Part shown: in pieces, positions 23,506-31,756 of the stretch
Layout: each line of letters begins with the position of its first letter
Numbering within the stretch: position 1 is the stretch's first letter
NCBI RefSeq assembly: GCF_014903745.1
Contig: NZ_JACVXA010000043.1
Location: 1 to 43,959, forward strand
From: Mangrovicoccus algicola
GTDB lineage: Bacteria; Pseudomonadota; Alphaproteobacteria; Rhodobacterales; Rhodobacteraceae
DNA: 43,959 nucleotides
Reading direction: 5' to 3'
The notes under the pieces: generated by a model
Told to the model about the DNA's origin: nothing
What the model saw: the letters and a program-made list of their open reading frames with translations, nothing else
Databases searched by the model: none
Position numbers and translations under genes: made by a program

Positions 23506-24780
23506 ATGGCCATCGAGACGACACAGGCGCTGGTGGTCGGCGCCGGACAGGCGGGCATCGCGATGAGCGAGCACCTGTCCCGGGAGGGGATCGACCATCT
23601 GGTGCTGGAACGCGCCCGCATCGCCGAGCGCTGGCGCTCGGAACGCTGGGATTCGCTGGTGGCCAACGGTCCGGCCTGGCATGACCGCTTTCCGGGGCTG
23701 GATTTCGAGGGCCACGACCCCGGCGCCTTCGTCGGGAAGGAGGCGGTGGCCGACTACTTCGTGCGCTATGCCGGGAAGATCGCCGCCCCCGTGCGCTGCG
23801 GCGTCGAGGTGACGCGCGTCGCGCGGCTGGACGGGCGGCCGGGCTTCCGCGTGGAGACCGCCGAGGGCGTGATCGAGGCCCGGACCGTCATCGCCGCCAC
23901 CGGCCCGTTCCAGAAACCGGTGATCCCCGCCATCGTGCCGCGGGAGGCCGGGATCGCGCAGCTGCATTCCTCCGCCTACCGCAATCCCGGCCAGCTGCCC
24001 GACGGCGCGGTGCTGGTCGTGGGCGCCGGCGCGTCGGGCGCGCAGATCGCGCAGGAACTGAACGAGGCCGGGCGCAGGGTCTTCCTGGCCGTCGGGCCGC
24101 ATGACCGCCCGCCGCGCCGCTATCGCGACCGCGATTTCGTCTGGTGGCTGGGCGTGCTGAACAAGTGGGACATGGAAACCCGCCCCGGGGCGCGGCATGT
24201 CACCTTCGCCGTCTCGGGGGCTCATGGCGGGCAGACCGTCGATTTCCGCCGCATGGCCGCGCAGGGCGTCACGCTGCTGGGCCGGGCCGAGCGCTACGCG
24301 CAGGGCACGCTGTCCTTCACCCCGGACCTGGCCGAAAGCCTCGCCCATGGCGACCGCAATTACCTGGCGGTGCTGCGCGAGGCGGACGCCTTCGTCGCCC
24401 GCAACGGGCTCGACCTGCCCGAAGAGCCGGAGGCGCACGAAATCCCCGCGGATCCCGCCTGCGTCACCGACCCGATCCTGTCGCTGGACCTGGCCGCCGA
24501 ATCCGTCGGCGCGATCATCTGGGCGACCGGCTTCACCCAGGACTATTCCTGGCTGCCCGAAGGCGCGCGCGACGAGGCCGGGCGGCCCCGGCATGCGCGC
24601 GGGGTCTGCACCGCCGAGCCGGGGATCTATTATCTCGGCCTGCCCTGGCAGACCCGGCGCGGCTCCTCCTTCATATGGGGGGTGTGGCACGATGCGGCCG
24701 CCATCGCCGGACATATCGCCATGCAGCGCGCCTATCTCGCCCATCAGCCGGCCCATGCGCCGCAAACCGAAACCGCCTGA
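23506..24780 (+). CDS. FAD/NAD(P)-binding monooxygenase-like flavoprotein
   Basis: 424 aa. Two nucleotide motifs, VVGAGQAG at 10-17 for FAD and VVGAGASG near 174-181 for NADPH, with a QLHSSAYRNP stretch between them, resemble class B flavin monooxygenases and the TrkA/CzcO-like family. ATGF (WATGFTQDY) near the C-terminus is also typical. It may N-hydroxylate or oxygenate an amine, but no substrate can be assigned. I chose ATG 23506 with AAGGA 8 nt upstream; ATG 23485 is possible and adds 7 residues. RidA follows after 21 bp. Confidence 0.85.
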   Translation: MAIETTQALVVGAGQAGIAMSEHLSREGIDHLVLERARIAERWRSERWDSLVANGPAWHDRFPGLDFEGHDPGAFVGKEAVADYFVRYAGKIAAPVRCGVEVTRVARLDGRPGFRVETAEGVIEARTVIAATGPFQKPVIPAIVPREAGIAQLHSSAYRNPGQLPDGAVLVVGAGASGAQIAQELNEAGRRVFLAVGPHDRPPRRYRDRDFVWWLGVLNKWDMETRPGARHVTFAVSGAHGGQTVDFRRMAAQGVTLLGRAERYAQGTLSFTPDLAESLAHGDRNYLAVLREADAFVARNGLDLPEEPEAHEIPADPACVTDPILSLDLAAESVGAIIWATGFTQDYSWLPEGARDEAGRPRHARGVCTAEPGIYYLGLPWQTRRGSSFIWGVWHDAAAIAGHIAMQRAYLAHQPAHAPQTETA

Positions 24781-24801
24781 GCCCCGACCCGGAGACCCCA
24801 A

Positions 24802-25215
24802 GTGGCCCATACCCGCATCCGTCCGTTCAACACCCGCGACACCTATCCCGAGCAGAAGCTCGACAACGACCTCGCCCAGGGCGTCGTCGCCCGCGGCACC
24901 ACGATCTTCCTGCGCGGCCAGTGCCCGCAGGACCTCGACACCGCGCAGAACATCGACAGCCACGACCCGGTGGAGCAGACCCACAAGGTGATGCAGAACA
25001 TCCGCCAGCTGGTCGAGGAATCCGGCGGCAGGATGGAGCATGTCTGCAAGCTGGTCGTCTACCTCACCGACGTGCGCCACCGCGAGGCGGTCTATCGCAC
25101 CATGGGCGAGTATATCCGCGGCGTGCACCCGGTCTGCACCGGGCTGGTCGTCGTCGCCCTTGCCCGGCCCGAATGGCTGGTCGAGATCGACGCCACCGCC
25201 GTGATCCCGGACTGA
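24802..25215 (+). CDS. Rid family (YjgF/YER057c/UK114) protein
   Basis: 137 aa, the usual Rid size, expected to be a cytosolic trimer. It starts with GTG, set by GGAGA 6 nt upstream. RidA enzymes hydrolyse reactive enamine/imine intermediates using an Arg in a PARS-like loop; here the loop reads HPVCTG, so Cys112 stands where that Arg would be. It therefore belongs to a Rid branch without the classic imine-deaminase residue. Its place beside flavin amine-oxidising enzymes still suggests it handles an unstable nitrogen intermediate. The replacement rests on my own alignment. Confidence 0.88.
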   Translation: MAHTRIRPFNTRDTYPEQKLDNDLAQGVVARGTTIFLRGQCPQDLDTAQNIDSHDPVEQTHKVMQNIRQLVEESGGRMEHVCKLVVYLTDVRHREAVYRTMGEYIRGVHPVCTGLVVVALARPEWLVEIDATAVIPD

Positions 25216-25229
25216 ACGAAAGGCAGGGC

Positions 25230-25904
25230 ATGACCTTTTCCATCGTGGCGCGCTGCGCCGGAACCGGACAGTTCGGGGTGGCGATCTCGTCGTCTTCCCC
25301 CGCCGTCGCCGCGCGCTGCGCCTTCGCCCGTGCGGGTGCCGGCGCGGCCGCCTCGCAGAACGTGACCAACCCCGCGCTCGGGCCCTTCATGCTGGAGCGG
25401 CTGGCCGAGGGGATGACGGCCGAGGCCGCCGTCACCCTGGCAGCTTCTCACGATGCCTTCCCCGATTACCGCCAGCTTCTGGCAGTCGACGCCAATGGCG
25501 GGACGCATATCCATTCGGGCGGCAATGCGCTTGGCATATGGACCGCGGCCGAGGGCACGGATTGCGCCGCGGGCGGCAACCTTCTGGCCAATGACGGCGT
25601 GCCGGCCGCCATGGTCGCCGCCTTCGAGGCGGCCACCGGCGCGCTCGGCGACCGGCTGATCGTGGCGATGCAGGCCGGGCTTGCGGCGGGCGGCGAGGCC
25701 GGGCCGGTGCATTCGGCGGGGATGCTGGTCGTCGACCGGCAGGCCTGGCCCTATGCCGAGCTGCGCGCCGACTGGACCGAAGACTGTCCGATCGCCGCAA
25801 TCGCCGCCGCCTGGGCGGTCTACAAGCCGCAGGCCGACGCCTATGTGACCCGCGCCCTCAACCCGACGGACGCGCCCTCCTATGGCGTGCCGGGAGACGA
25901 ATGA
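25230..25904 (+). CDS. DUF1028 protein (Ntn-hydrolase-like fold)
   Basis: 224 aa. Matches DUF1028: MTFSIVARC at the start, GVAISSSSPAVAARC, AAASQNVTNPALGP, a DYRQLLAVDANGGTHIHSG block and GNLLAND. The family resembles N-terminal-nucleophile hydrolases and often sits with amino-acid or peptide catabolism genes, but no activity is firmly established. It begins 14 bp after ridA and overlaps the aldehyde dehydrogenase start (ATGATG), so it is co-translated with it. Confidence 0.9.
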   Translation: MTFSIVARCAGTGQFGVAISSSSPAVAARCAFARAGAGAAASQNVTNPALGPFMLERLAEGMTAEAAVTLAASHDAFPDYRQLLAVDANGGTHIHSGGNALGIWTAAEGTDCAAGGNLLANDGVPAAMVAAFEAATGALGDRLIVAMQAGLAAGGEAGPVHSAGMLVVDRQAWPYAELRADWTEDCPIAAIAAAWAVYKPQADAYVTRALNPTDAPSYGVPGDE

Positions 25905-27385
25905 TGCAAAGCCACGCCCATTACCAGGCCGCCGCCGCGGCCATGCAGTTCCGCACCGGCATCTGGATCGACGGCGCCTTCCGCCCCGCCGCCTCCGGCG
26001 AAACCTTCGCGACGGTGAACCCCGCCACCGGCAAGGTGCTGGCCCAGGTCGCCCGCGGCGGTGCCGGGGATATCGACCTTGCCGTGAACTCCGCCCGCGC
26101 CGCCTTCGAGGACGGACGCTGGTCCGGAAAGACGCCCTCCGAGCGCAAGGAGGTGATCCTCAGGCTCGCCGCGCTCATCCGCGAGAACCTCGAGGAGCTG
26201 GCGCTGACCGACACGCTGGACATGGGGAAACCCGTCTCCGAGACGGTGAATGTCGACGTGCCCGGATCCGCCCATTTCTTCCAGTGGCACGCGGAAGCGA
26301 TCGACAAGCTCTATGACGAGGTGGCGCCCACCGGCGGGCGCGACATCGCCCTGATCCGGCGCGTCCCCTTGGGCGTCATCGGCGCCGTGGTGCCGTGGAA
26401 CTTCCCGCTGGACATGGCGACCTGGAAACTGGCGCCCGCGCTGGCGGCGGGCAACTCCGTCGTGCTGAAGCCTGCCGAGCAGTCGCCCCTGTCGGCGCTG
26501 CGGCTCGCGGAACTGGCGCAGGAGGCAGGCCTGCCCGATGGCGTGCTGAACGTGGTGCCGGGCTTCGGCGAGGATGTCGGCCAGGCGCTGGGACGCCACA
26601 TGGATGTCGACTGCCTCGTCTTCACCGGCTCCACCGAAGTGGGCAAGCTGTTCCAGCGCTATGCCGGGGAAAGCAACATGAAGCAGGTCTGGCTGGAAAC
26701 CGGCGGCAAGAGCCCGAACATCGTCTTCGCCGATGCCGATCTGGACAAGGCCGCCGAGATGGCCGCCTTCGGCATCTTCTTCAACCAGGGCGAGGTCTGT
26801 TCCGCCAATTCCCGCCTGCTGGTCCATGAAAGCATCGCCGGGGAGATGACGCGGCGGCTGAAGGAGAAGGCCGAGGCGATCCGCCAGGGCGATCCGCTGG
26901 ACCCCGAAACGCAGATGGGCGCCATGGTCGATGCGCATCATGCCTCCCGCGTGGCGGGCTTCCTCGAAAAGGGCCGCGCCTCCGCCCGGCTCGTCACCGG
27001 CGGCGCGCGTGTCACCATCGGCGGCTCGGACGCCTTCATCCGCCCGACGATCTTCGCCGATGTGCCGCGCGACGCCGAGATCGCCCGCGACGAGATCTTC
27101 GGCCCCGTCCTGACGGTGCAGAGCTTCGCAACCGATGACGAGGCGGTGGAGATGGCCAATGACACCGTCTACGGGCTTGCCGCCTCTGTCTGGACCCGCG
27201 ATCTCAGCCGGGCGATGTCGGTCTCCGACCGGCTCTGCGCCGGCACGGTCTCGGTCAACACGGTCGATGCGCTCTCGGCCATGACGCCCTTCGGAGGCAT
27301 GAAGCAGTCGGGCTTCGGACGCGACCTGTCGATCCATTCCTTCGACAAATATAGCGCGTTCAAGACGGTATGGATCAAGTATTGA
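25901..27385 (+). CDS. Aldehyde dehydrogenase (PuuC/betaine-aldehyde type)
   Basis: 494 aa. NAD(P)-dependent aldehyde dehydrogenase: VVPWNFPL near 163-170, coenzyme motif FTGSTEVG (241-248), Glu266 (LETGGKSP), nucleophile Cys300 (FFNQGEVCSAN). Sequence style and WIDGAFRPA start resemble gamma-glutamyl-gamma-aminobutyraldehyde or betaine aldehyde dehydrogenases, which act on amino- or ammonium-bearing aldehydes. ATG 25901 or 25904 both overlap the DUF1028 stop. Within this operon it most likely oxidises the aldehyde released by one of the flavoenzymes. Confidence 0.93.
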   Translation: MMQSHAHYQAAAAAMQFRTGIWIDGAFRPAASGETFATVNPATGKVLAQVARGGAGDIDLAVNSARAAFEDGRWSGKTPSERKEVILRLAALIRENLEELALTDTLDMGKPVSETVNVDVPGSAHFFQWHAEAIDKLYDEVAPTGGRDIALIRRVPLGVIGAVVPWNFPLDMATWKLAPALAAGNSVVLKPAEQSPLSALRLAELAQEAGLPDGVLNVVPGFGEDVGQALGRHMDVDCLVFTGSTEVGKLFQRYAGESNMKQVWLETGGKSPNIVFADADLDKAAEMAAFGIFFNQGEVCSANSRLLVHESIAGEMTRRLKEKAEAIRQGDPLDPETQMGAMVDAHHASRVAGFLEKGRASARLVTGGARVTIGGSDAFIRPTIFADVPRDAEIARDEIFGPVLTVQSFATDDEAVEMANDTVYGLAASVWTRDLSRAMSVSDRLCAGTVSVNTVDALSAMTPFGGMKQSGFGRDLSIHSFDKYSAFKTVWIKY

Positions 27386-27404
27386 GCCCCGGCCATTGAC
27401 CTTG

Positions 27405-27453
27405 CCCCGTCCCGCCACGAAATTGGTCAGCGCTTCTGAACCGTGGGACGGGG
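27405..27453. repeat. Inverted repeat before the LysR gene
   Basis: CCCCGTCCC (27405-27413) is a perfect complement of GGGACGGGG (27445-27453), 31 bp between the arms. It ends 5 bp before the ATG of the LysR gene and could hide its ribosome-binding site in a stem, or be an autoregulatory operator. Confidence 0.45.
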
Positions 27454-27458
27454 TCGGC

Positions 27459-28394
27459 ATGGCTTTGCGCTTCACCCTGAGACAGCTGGAATATTTCGTG
27501 GCCGTGGGCGAATGCGGTTCCATCGCGCTGGCCGCCGAGAAGGTGAATGTCTCCTCGCCCTCGATCTCCGCCGCCATCTCCCAGCTGGAGGCGGAATTCG
27601 GGCTTCAGCTCTTCGTGCGCCGCCATGCCCAGGGCCTGTCGCTGACCCAGGGGGGCCAGCGGTTCCTCGAGCATGCGCGCGACGTGCTGGAGCGGGCGCG
27701 GCGGCTGGGTGACCTGTCCAACGAGATCACCGGCGAGGTGCGCGGTCCCCTGAATGTCGGCTGCCTCGTCACCTTCGCGCAGATCGTGCTGCCGCAGGTG
27801 CGGCGCAGCTTCGTCGACCGCTTTCCCGATGTGGTGTTCCGCCAGTTCCAGCGCGACCAGCAGGAGCTGTTCGACGACCTGCGCGCCGCGCGGCTGGACC
27901 TGGCGCTGACCTATGACCTGGCGATCCCCGGCGATCTGGACTTCATCCCGCTGGTCTCGCTGCCGCCCTATGTGCTGCTGCCCGAAACCCATGACCTGGC
28001 GCATCTCGACAGCATCTCGCCCGAGCTTCTGGCGGGGTATCCCATGATCCTGCTGGACCTGCCGATGAGCAGCGAATATTTCCTGTCCTTCTTCCGCGAC
28101 CAGGGGGTGGTGCCGACCATCGCCGAGCGCACCCGCGACATGGCGGTGATGCGGTCGCTGGTGGCCAATGGCTTCGGCTATTCCATCGCCAATATCCGTC
28201 CCGTGACCGACCTGGCGCCGGACGGGCGGCGGGTGCGCTTCGTTCCGCTGGAAGGCCCGCTCAGGCCGATGACGCTGGGCCTTCTGCTGCCCGAGGGGGC
28301 GCGGTCGCTGCGCACCGTCGCGGCCTTCGTCGCCCATTGCCAGGCCGAGATCACCGAGACCCGCACGCCCGGCATCCACCTGCAGGGCACCTAG
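27459..28394 (+). CDS. LysR-family transcriptional regulator
   Basis: 311 aa. N-terminal winged HTH at 6-62 (LRQLEYFVAVGECGSIALAAEKVNVSSPSISAAI), followed by a LysR substrate-binding domain (about 90-300) with a NVGCLVTF-like first strand. It lies between the aldehyde dehydrogenase operon and the TMADH-like/ABC operon, co-oriented with both rather than divergent. The ATG has no strong Shine-Dalgarno sequence and lies just after a 9-bp inverted repeat. It probably acts on the two dyads at 23404-23418 and 28482-28496. Confidence 0.9.
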   Translation: MALRFTLRQLEYFVAVGECGSIALAAEKVNVSSPSISAAISQLEAEFGLQLFVRRHAQGLSLTQGGQRFLEHARDVLERARRLGDLSNEITGEVRGPLNVGCLVTFAQIVLPQVRRSFVDRFPDVVFRQFQRDQQELFDDLRAARLDLALTYDLAIPGDLDFIPLVSLPPYVLLPETHDLAHLDSISPELLAGYPMILLDLPMSSEYFLSFFRDQGVVPTIAERTRDMAVMRSLVANGFGYSIANIRPVTDLAPDGRRVRFVPLEGPLRPMTLGLLLPEGARSLRTVAAFVAHCQAEITETRTPGIHLQGT

Positions 28395-28396
28395 CC

Positions 28397-28417
28397 CGGC
28401 GGCCCCGCCGAGCTTTT
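28397..28417 (+). terminator. Terminator of the LysR gene
   Basis: CGGCG (28397-28401) pairs with CGCCG (28406-28410), loop GCCC, followed by AGCTTTT, starting 3 nt after the stop. It separates the regulator from the next operon. Confidence 0.55.
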
Positions 28418-28481
28418 GTCTAGACCATTCATCTTCGCGAACCGCCGTTCTTCCGGGCAGTCGCGATGAAACCCGCGCCAA

Positions 28482-28496
28482 TTAGGCCCTGCCTAA
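28482..28496. promoter_or_regulatory. LysR-type box 2, before the TMADH-like/ABC operon
   Basis: TTAGGC-CCT-GCCTAA is a perfect 6-bp dyad that contains T-N11-A, the general LysR-box form. TAATTT at 28516-28521 could be the -10. It stands 80 bp before the GTG start. Confidence 0.55.
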
Positions 28497-28576
28497 GACG
28501 GGCTTCCGCAAGCCGTAATTTACCCTGCTCCCGGTTTCGCGCTTCCTTGCCCGCGAGACCCAGAGAGGACGCCAAG

Positions 28577-30640
28577 GTGAGCCCCAGCCCCTACGACATT
28601 CTGTTCCAGCCCGCGGCCATCGGCCCGCTGACGGCAAAGAACCGCTTCTACCAGGTGCCGCATTGCAATGGCGGCGGCTATCGCGACCCGTCGGCCGCGG
28701 CGGCGATGCGCGGGATCAAGGCCGAGGGCGGCTGGGGGGTGATCTTCACCGAACAGACCGAGATGCACCACACGTCCGAGATCACGCCCTTCATCGAGCT
28801 GCGCCTGTGGGACGACCGCGACATCCCGGCGCTGAACCGCATGTCCGAGGCGATGAAGACCCATGGCGCGCTGGCGGGGATCCAGCTGGCCTATTCGGGG
28901 ATCAACGGACCCAATCTTTATACCAAGGAAGTGCCTCTGGCGCCCAGCGCCCTGCCGATCCGCACCTTCACCAATGATCCGGTGCAGGCGCGCGCCCTGG
29001 ACAAATCCGACATCCGCGACCTGCGCCGCTGGTTCGTGAATGCGGCGAAACGCTCGAAACTGGCGGGGTTCGACCTGATCTGCCTTTACGGTGCGCATGG
29101 TTTCGGCATCTTCCAGCATTTCCTCAGCCGCGCCACCAACCAGCGCGGCGACGAATATGGCGGGTCGCTGGAGAACCGCGCGCGCTTCGTCAACGAGGTG
29201 ATCGGCGACATCCGCGACGCGGTGGGCGACACGATGGCGCTGACGCTGCGGGTCAGCCTCGACGAGACGATCGGCGAGCTGGGCTTTTCCAACGCGGAAC
29301 TGCGCGACTTCATCGAGATGAATGCCGACCTGCCCGACCTGTGGGACCTGGCGCAGGGCACCTGGGAGGACTGTTCCGGGCCCTCGCGCTTCAAGGAAGA
29401 GGCGGCGCAGGAAGTGCTGGTGAGCGGCATCCGCGATCTGACCTCGAAGCCGGTGGTCGGGGTCGGCCGCTTCACCTCGCCCGACGTGATGGCGCGGCTG
29501 GTGCGGCAGGGCGTGCTGGATTTCATCGGCTGCGCGCGCCCCTCCATCGCCGACCCGTTCCTGCCCAAGAAGATCGAGGAAGGCCGGATCGAGGACATCC
29601 GCGAATGCATCGGCTGCAATATCTGCGTCACCGGCGACATGACCATGTCGATCAGCCGCTGCACCCAGAACCCGACCTTCATGGAGGAATGGCGCAAGGG
29701 CTGGCATCCCGAGAAGATGAACGCCAAGGGCAGCAGTTCCAACGTTCTAGTCGTGGGCTCCGGCCCCGCCGGGCTGGAAGCCGCCCGCGCGCTGTCCCTG
29801 CGCGGCTATGACGTGGCGCTGGCCGAGGCGGGCACGGAACTGGGCGGCCGCGTCGCGCGCGAACGGCTGCTGCCTGGGCTTGCCGCCTGGGGGCGCGTCG
29901 CCGATTACCGCGCCTACCAGCTCAGCCAGCGGCCGAATGTGGAAACCTATTTCGACAGCCCGCTGAGCGCCGAGGAAATCCTGGAATTCGGCTTCGAGAA
30001 TGTCTGCCTGGCCACCGGCGCCGCCTGGCGCGCCGATGGCGTGTCGCGCCAGCATGTCGTGCCCATGCCCATCGATGCGGCCATGACCGTGCTGACCCCC
30101 GATGACCTGATGGCGGGCCGCCTGCCCTCGGGGCGCGTCGTGGTCTTCGATGACGACCATTACTACATGGGCGGCGTGCTGGCCGAGCTTTGCGCACAGA
30201 AGGGCTGCGAGGTCACGCTGGTGACACCCTCGGCCTATGTCTCGGACTGGACGCTGAACACGCTGGAACAGGCCGAGATCCACCGGCGGCTGGTCGCGGC
30301 GGGGGTGAAGATCGTGCTGAATACCGGCATCGCCTCGATCCGCGCGGACGGGGCGGAGACCTGCTGCAGCTATACCGATGCGCGCGGACATCTCGGCTGC
30401 GATGCCGTGGTGATAGTCGCCTCGCGCAGCGGCCGCGACGAGGTGTTCCGCGCGCTGAAGGCCCGCGAGGCCGACTGGGCGGATGCCGGGATCCGGACGG
30501 TGAAGCTGATCGGCGATGCCGAGGCGCCGGGCCCGATCGCCTGGGCGACCTATGCGGGGCACCGCTATGCGCGCGAGCTGGACATGGCGCCGATCGGCGA
30601 CGCCCTGCCCTTCCGCCGCGAGATCACGGAACTGGCGTAA
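28577..30640 (+). CDS. FMN/4Fe-4S/FAD amine dehydrogenase-like demethylase (TMADH/DgcA family)
   Basis: 687 aa. Old-yellow-enzyme barrel (about 1-340, with YGAHGFGIFQHFLS and EYGGSLENRARF), then a 4Fe-4S site Cys344-x2-Cys347-x2-Cys350-x11-Cys362, close to trimethylamine dehydrogenase (345, 348, 351, 364 in the known enzyme), then an ADP/FAD domain (VVGSGPAGLEAA at 392-403). Such enzymes oxidatively demethylate tri- or dimethylamine, dimethylglycine or N-methylproline, giving formaldehyde. In the active-site loop Phe176 stands where TMADH has Tyr174, so the substrate probably differs. GTG start chosen for GAGAGGA upstream; a longer frame to 28466 covers the regulatory dyad. Confidence 0.87.
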   Translation: MSPSPYDILFQPAAIGPLTAKNRFYQVPHCNGGGYRDPSAAAAMRGIKAEGGWGVIFTEQTEMHHTSEITPFIELRLWDDRDIPALNRMSEAMKTHGALAGIQLAYSGINGPNLYTKEVPLAPSALPIRTFTNDPVQARALDKSDIRDLRRWFVNAAKRSKLAGFDLICLYGAHGFGIFQHFLSRATNQRGDEYGGSLENRARFVNEVIGDIRDAVGDTMALTLRVSLDETIGELGFSNAELRDFIEMNADLPDLWDLAQGTWEDCSGPSRFKEEAAQEVLVSGIRDLTSKPVVGVGRFTSPDVMARLVRQGVLDFIGCARPSIADPFLPKKIEEGRIEDIRECIGCNICVTGDMTMSISRCTQNPTFMEEWRKGWHPEKMNAKGSSSNVLVVGSGPAGLEAARALSLRGYDVALAEAGTELGGRVARERLLPGLAAWGRVADYRAYQLSQRPNVETYFDSPLSAEEILEFGFENVCLATGAAWRADGVSRQHVVPMPIDAAMTVLTPDDLMAGRLPSGRVVVFDDDHYYMGGVLAELCAQKGCEVTLVTPSAYVSDWTLNTLEQAEIHRRLVAAGVKIVLNTGIASIRADGAETCCSYTDARGHLGCDAVVIVASRSGRDEVFRALKAREADWADAGIRTVKLIGDAEAPGPIAWATYAGHRYARELDMAPIGDALPFRREITELA

Positions 30641-30682
30641 CGAGTGCCCGCCGCGGGGCGGGAGAGCAACGGGGAAACACAT

Positions 30683-31756
30683 ATGGCGCGCGGCAAGGCG
30701 GTCGAGGTCTACAACGTCTCGAAGAGCTTCGGCACCTATCAGGCGCTGGACCAGGTCAGCTTCACCATCCAAGAGAACGAGTTCTTCACGCTGCTGGGCC
30801 CTTCGGGCTGCGGCAAGACCACGCTCCTGCGGATGATCGCCGGGTTCGAAAGCCCGAGCGAGGGGGCGATCCTCCTCGACGGACAGCAGATCGAGACCCT
30901 GCCGCCGCACCGGCGGCGGGTGAACACCGTGTTCCAGTCCTACGCGCTGTTCCCGCACATGACGCTGGCGCAGAACATCGCCTTCGGCCTGGAGAACCTG
31001 GGCTGGGACCGCAGGCGCCGCCGGGACCGCGTGGCCGAGATGCTGGAGCTGGTGCACATGACCCCCTTCGCCGGGCGCCGCCCCGCGCAGCTATCGGGCG
31101 GGCAGCGGCAGCGGATCGCGCTGGCCCGCGCGCTGGCGCCCGAGCCGCAGGTGCTTTTGCTCGACGAGCCGCTCTCCGCGCTGGACCTCAAGCTGCGGCA
31201 GGCGATGCGCGACGAGCTGAAGAGCCTGCAGAAGAAGACCGGGATCACCTTCATCTTCGTCACCCATGACCAGGAGGAGGCGCTGGACATGTCCGACCGC
31301 ATCTGCGTCCTGGGCCAGGGCCGGATCCAGCAGATCGGAACGCCCTCGGAGATCTACGAGGATCCCGAGAACCGCTTCGTCGCGGATTTCATCGGCGAGA
31401 CGAATTTCCTCGAGGCGGAGGTTCTGGAACTCGCGGGCGGCATGGCGCGGATCCGCACGCCCTTCGGGCTGGAGATCACCGCGCCGCAGAAGGGTCTGGC
31501 CGGACCCGGCCCCGCCACCCTGTCGCTGCGCCCCGAGAAGATCGGCATGGAGTCCCAGGCCGAGGGCCACCTGCTGCAAGGGACGGTGACGGGGCGCAAC
31601 TACATGGGCGGTTTCACCCATTACACGGTCGATGTCGCGGGCCAGAGCCTGCGCGTGTCGCGGCGCAACGCGCTGTCGCATGCCGAGGGCCACGCGCCCG
31701 GCCAGCCCGTCTCCCTGGGGTTCCGCGCCGACAGCGTGCGGGTGCTGGCGCAATGA
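30683..31756 (+). CDS. ABC importer ATPase, spermidine/putrescine (PotA) type
   Basis: 357 aa. Walker A GPSGCGKTT (about 36-44), Q-loop FQSYALFPHM, signature LSGGQRQR, Walker B LLLDEPLSALD, H-loop FVTHDQEEAL, and a C-terminal TOBE domain (about 280-355) as in PotA. It powers uptake through the permeases encoded next. GGGGAA precedes the ATG. Its 4-bp overlap with the first permease gene shows tight coupling. A 6-bp hairpin (30647-30662) sits in the short gap after the dehydrogenase gene. Confidence 0.95.
   Translation: MARGKAVEVYNVSKSFGTYQALDQVSFTIQENEFFTLLGPSGCGKTTLLRMIAGFESPSEGAILLDGQQIETLPPHRRRVNTVFQSYALFPHMTLAQNIAFGLENLGWDRRRRRDRVAEMLELVHMTPFAGRRPAQLSGGQRQRIALARALAPEPQVLLLDEPLSALDLKLRQAMRDELKSLQKKTGITFIFVTHDQEEALDMSDRICVLGQGRIQQIGTPSEIYEDPENRFVADFIGETNFLEAEVLELAGGMARIRTPFGLEITAPQKGLAGPGPATLSLRPEKIGMESQAEGHLLQGTVTGRNYMGGFTHYTVDVAGQSLRVSRRNALSHAEGHAPGQPVSLGFRADSVRVLAQ

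Noticed and set aside
20690-23524. Extension of the methyltransferase frame to 944 codons
   Set aside because: The added part is antisense of the GMC gene. The family start MSDTDD at 21538 fits better.
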